Positions 63,978 through 64,000 of a DNA stretch of 64,000 nt are shown in pieces (the first letter of the stretch is position 1; every line of letters begins with the position of its first letter). Position numbers and translations under genes: made by a program. The notes under the pieces are model-generated. The model saw only the letters and a list, made by a program, of their open reading frames with translations. It was not told where the DNA came from and searched no databases. The DNA comes from Rhodococcus koreensis (lineage in GTDB: Bacteria > Actinomycetota > Actinomycetes > Mycobacteriales > Mycobacteriaceae): assembly GCF_900105905.1 (NCBI RefSeq), contig NZ_FNSV01000005.1:7708501-7772500 (forward strand). The letters are read 5' to 3'.

Positions 63978-64000
63978 AGCGTTACGGTACCGGCCTCCGG

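Overview
This window is a high-GC actinobacterial chromosome segment, most likely from Rhodococcus (R. jostii/opacus-like). The evidence is the conserved mycolata gene order argS-lysA-hom-thrC-thrB-rho-rpmE-prfA-prmC-sua5-wecA-atpI-atpBEFHAGDC-DUF2550 / cobO-type adenosyltransferase (the same order as M. tuberculosis Rv1292-Rv1314c), the many GTG starts and four-base stop/start overlaps, and the density of acyl-CoA and sulfur genes typical of rhodococcal catabolic regions. No database search was possible; names rest on motifs and recalled family sequences.

Layout. 1-4.3 kb: the start of a MarR regulator behind a Bcr/CflA efflux pump, tRNA-Cys with a hairpin terminator, a GT39 membrane glycosyltransferase and a TetR repressor. 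4.4-7.0 kb: a TetR-controlled amidohydrolase plus an epoxide-hydrolase-like alpha/beta hydrolase. 7.1-8.6 kb: a second ClpP pair beside a PopR/ClgR-like activator that ends in Leu-Ala-Ala; a palindrome resembling the PopR box lies upstream of the pair. 8.8-9.5 kb: a low-molecular-weight tyrosine phosphatase.

9.5-19.8 kb: an apparent sulfonation module. A left-going operon (DUF1214 protein, SDR, PAPS-type sulfotransferase) and a right-going operon that would make and recycle PAPS (CysD, CysNC, a CysQ fused to an NTF2-like domain, then a limonene-epoxide-hydrolase-type enzyme) flank an IclR regulator. The two operons carry the same pair of promoter elements in mirror order. A phosphotriesterase-like lactonase and a TetR regulator follow.

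19.8-35.8 kb: a large acyl-CoA catabolic cluster: a TetR regulator of KstR2 type, an MHS-family uptake permease, two CoA ligases, MaoC hydratase, enoyl-CoA hydratase, three acyl-CoA dehydrogenases, four SDR/MDR oxidoreductases, and an APH-type kinase that pairs with an ACAD11-like dehydrogenase (the 4-hydroxyacyl-CoA phosphorylation chemistry of LvaA/LvaC and ACAD10/11). An imperfect shared operator appears at three promoters of this region.

35.8-41.5 kb: an AlaDH/PNT-family dehydrogenase, tRNA-Arg(CCG), a phosphoketolase, and a DUF305-DUF3105 pair. 41.7-64 kb: the conserved housekeeping block (arginyl-tRNA synthetase, lysine/threonine synthesis, Rho with a candidate leader ORF, L31, RF1 and its methylase, t6A synthesis, WecA, F1Fo ATP synthase, cobalamin adenosyltransferase). 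I see no insertion sequence, integrase, prophage or CRISPR array.
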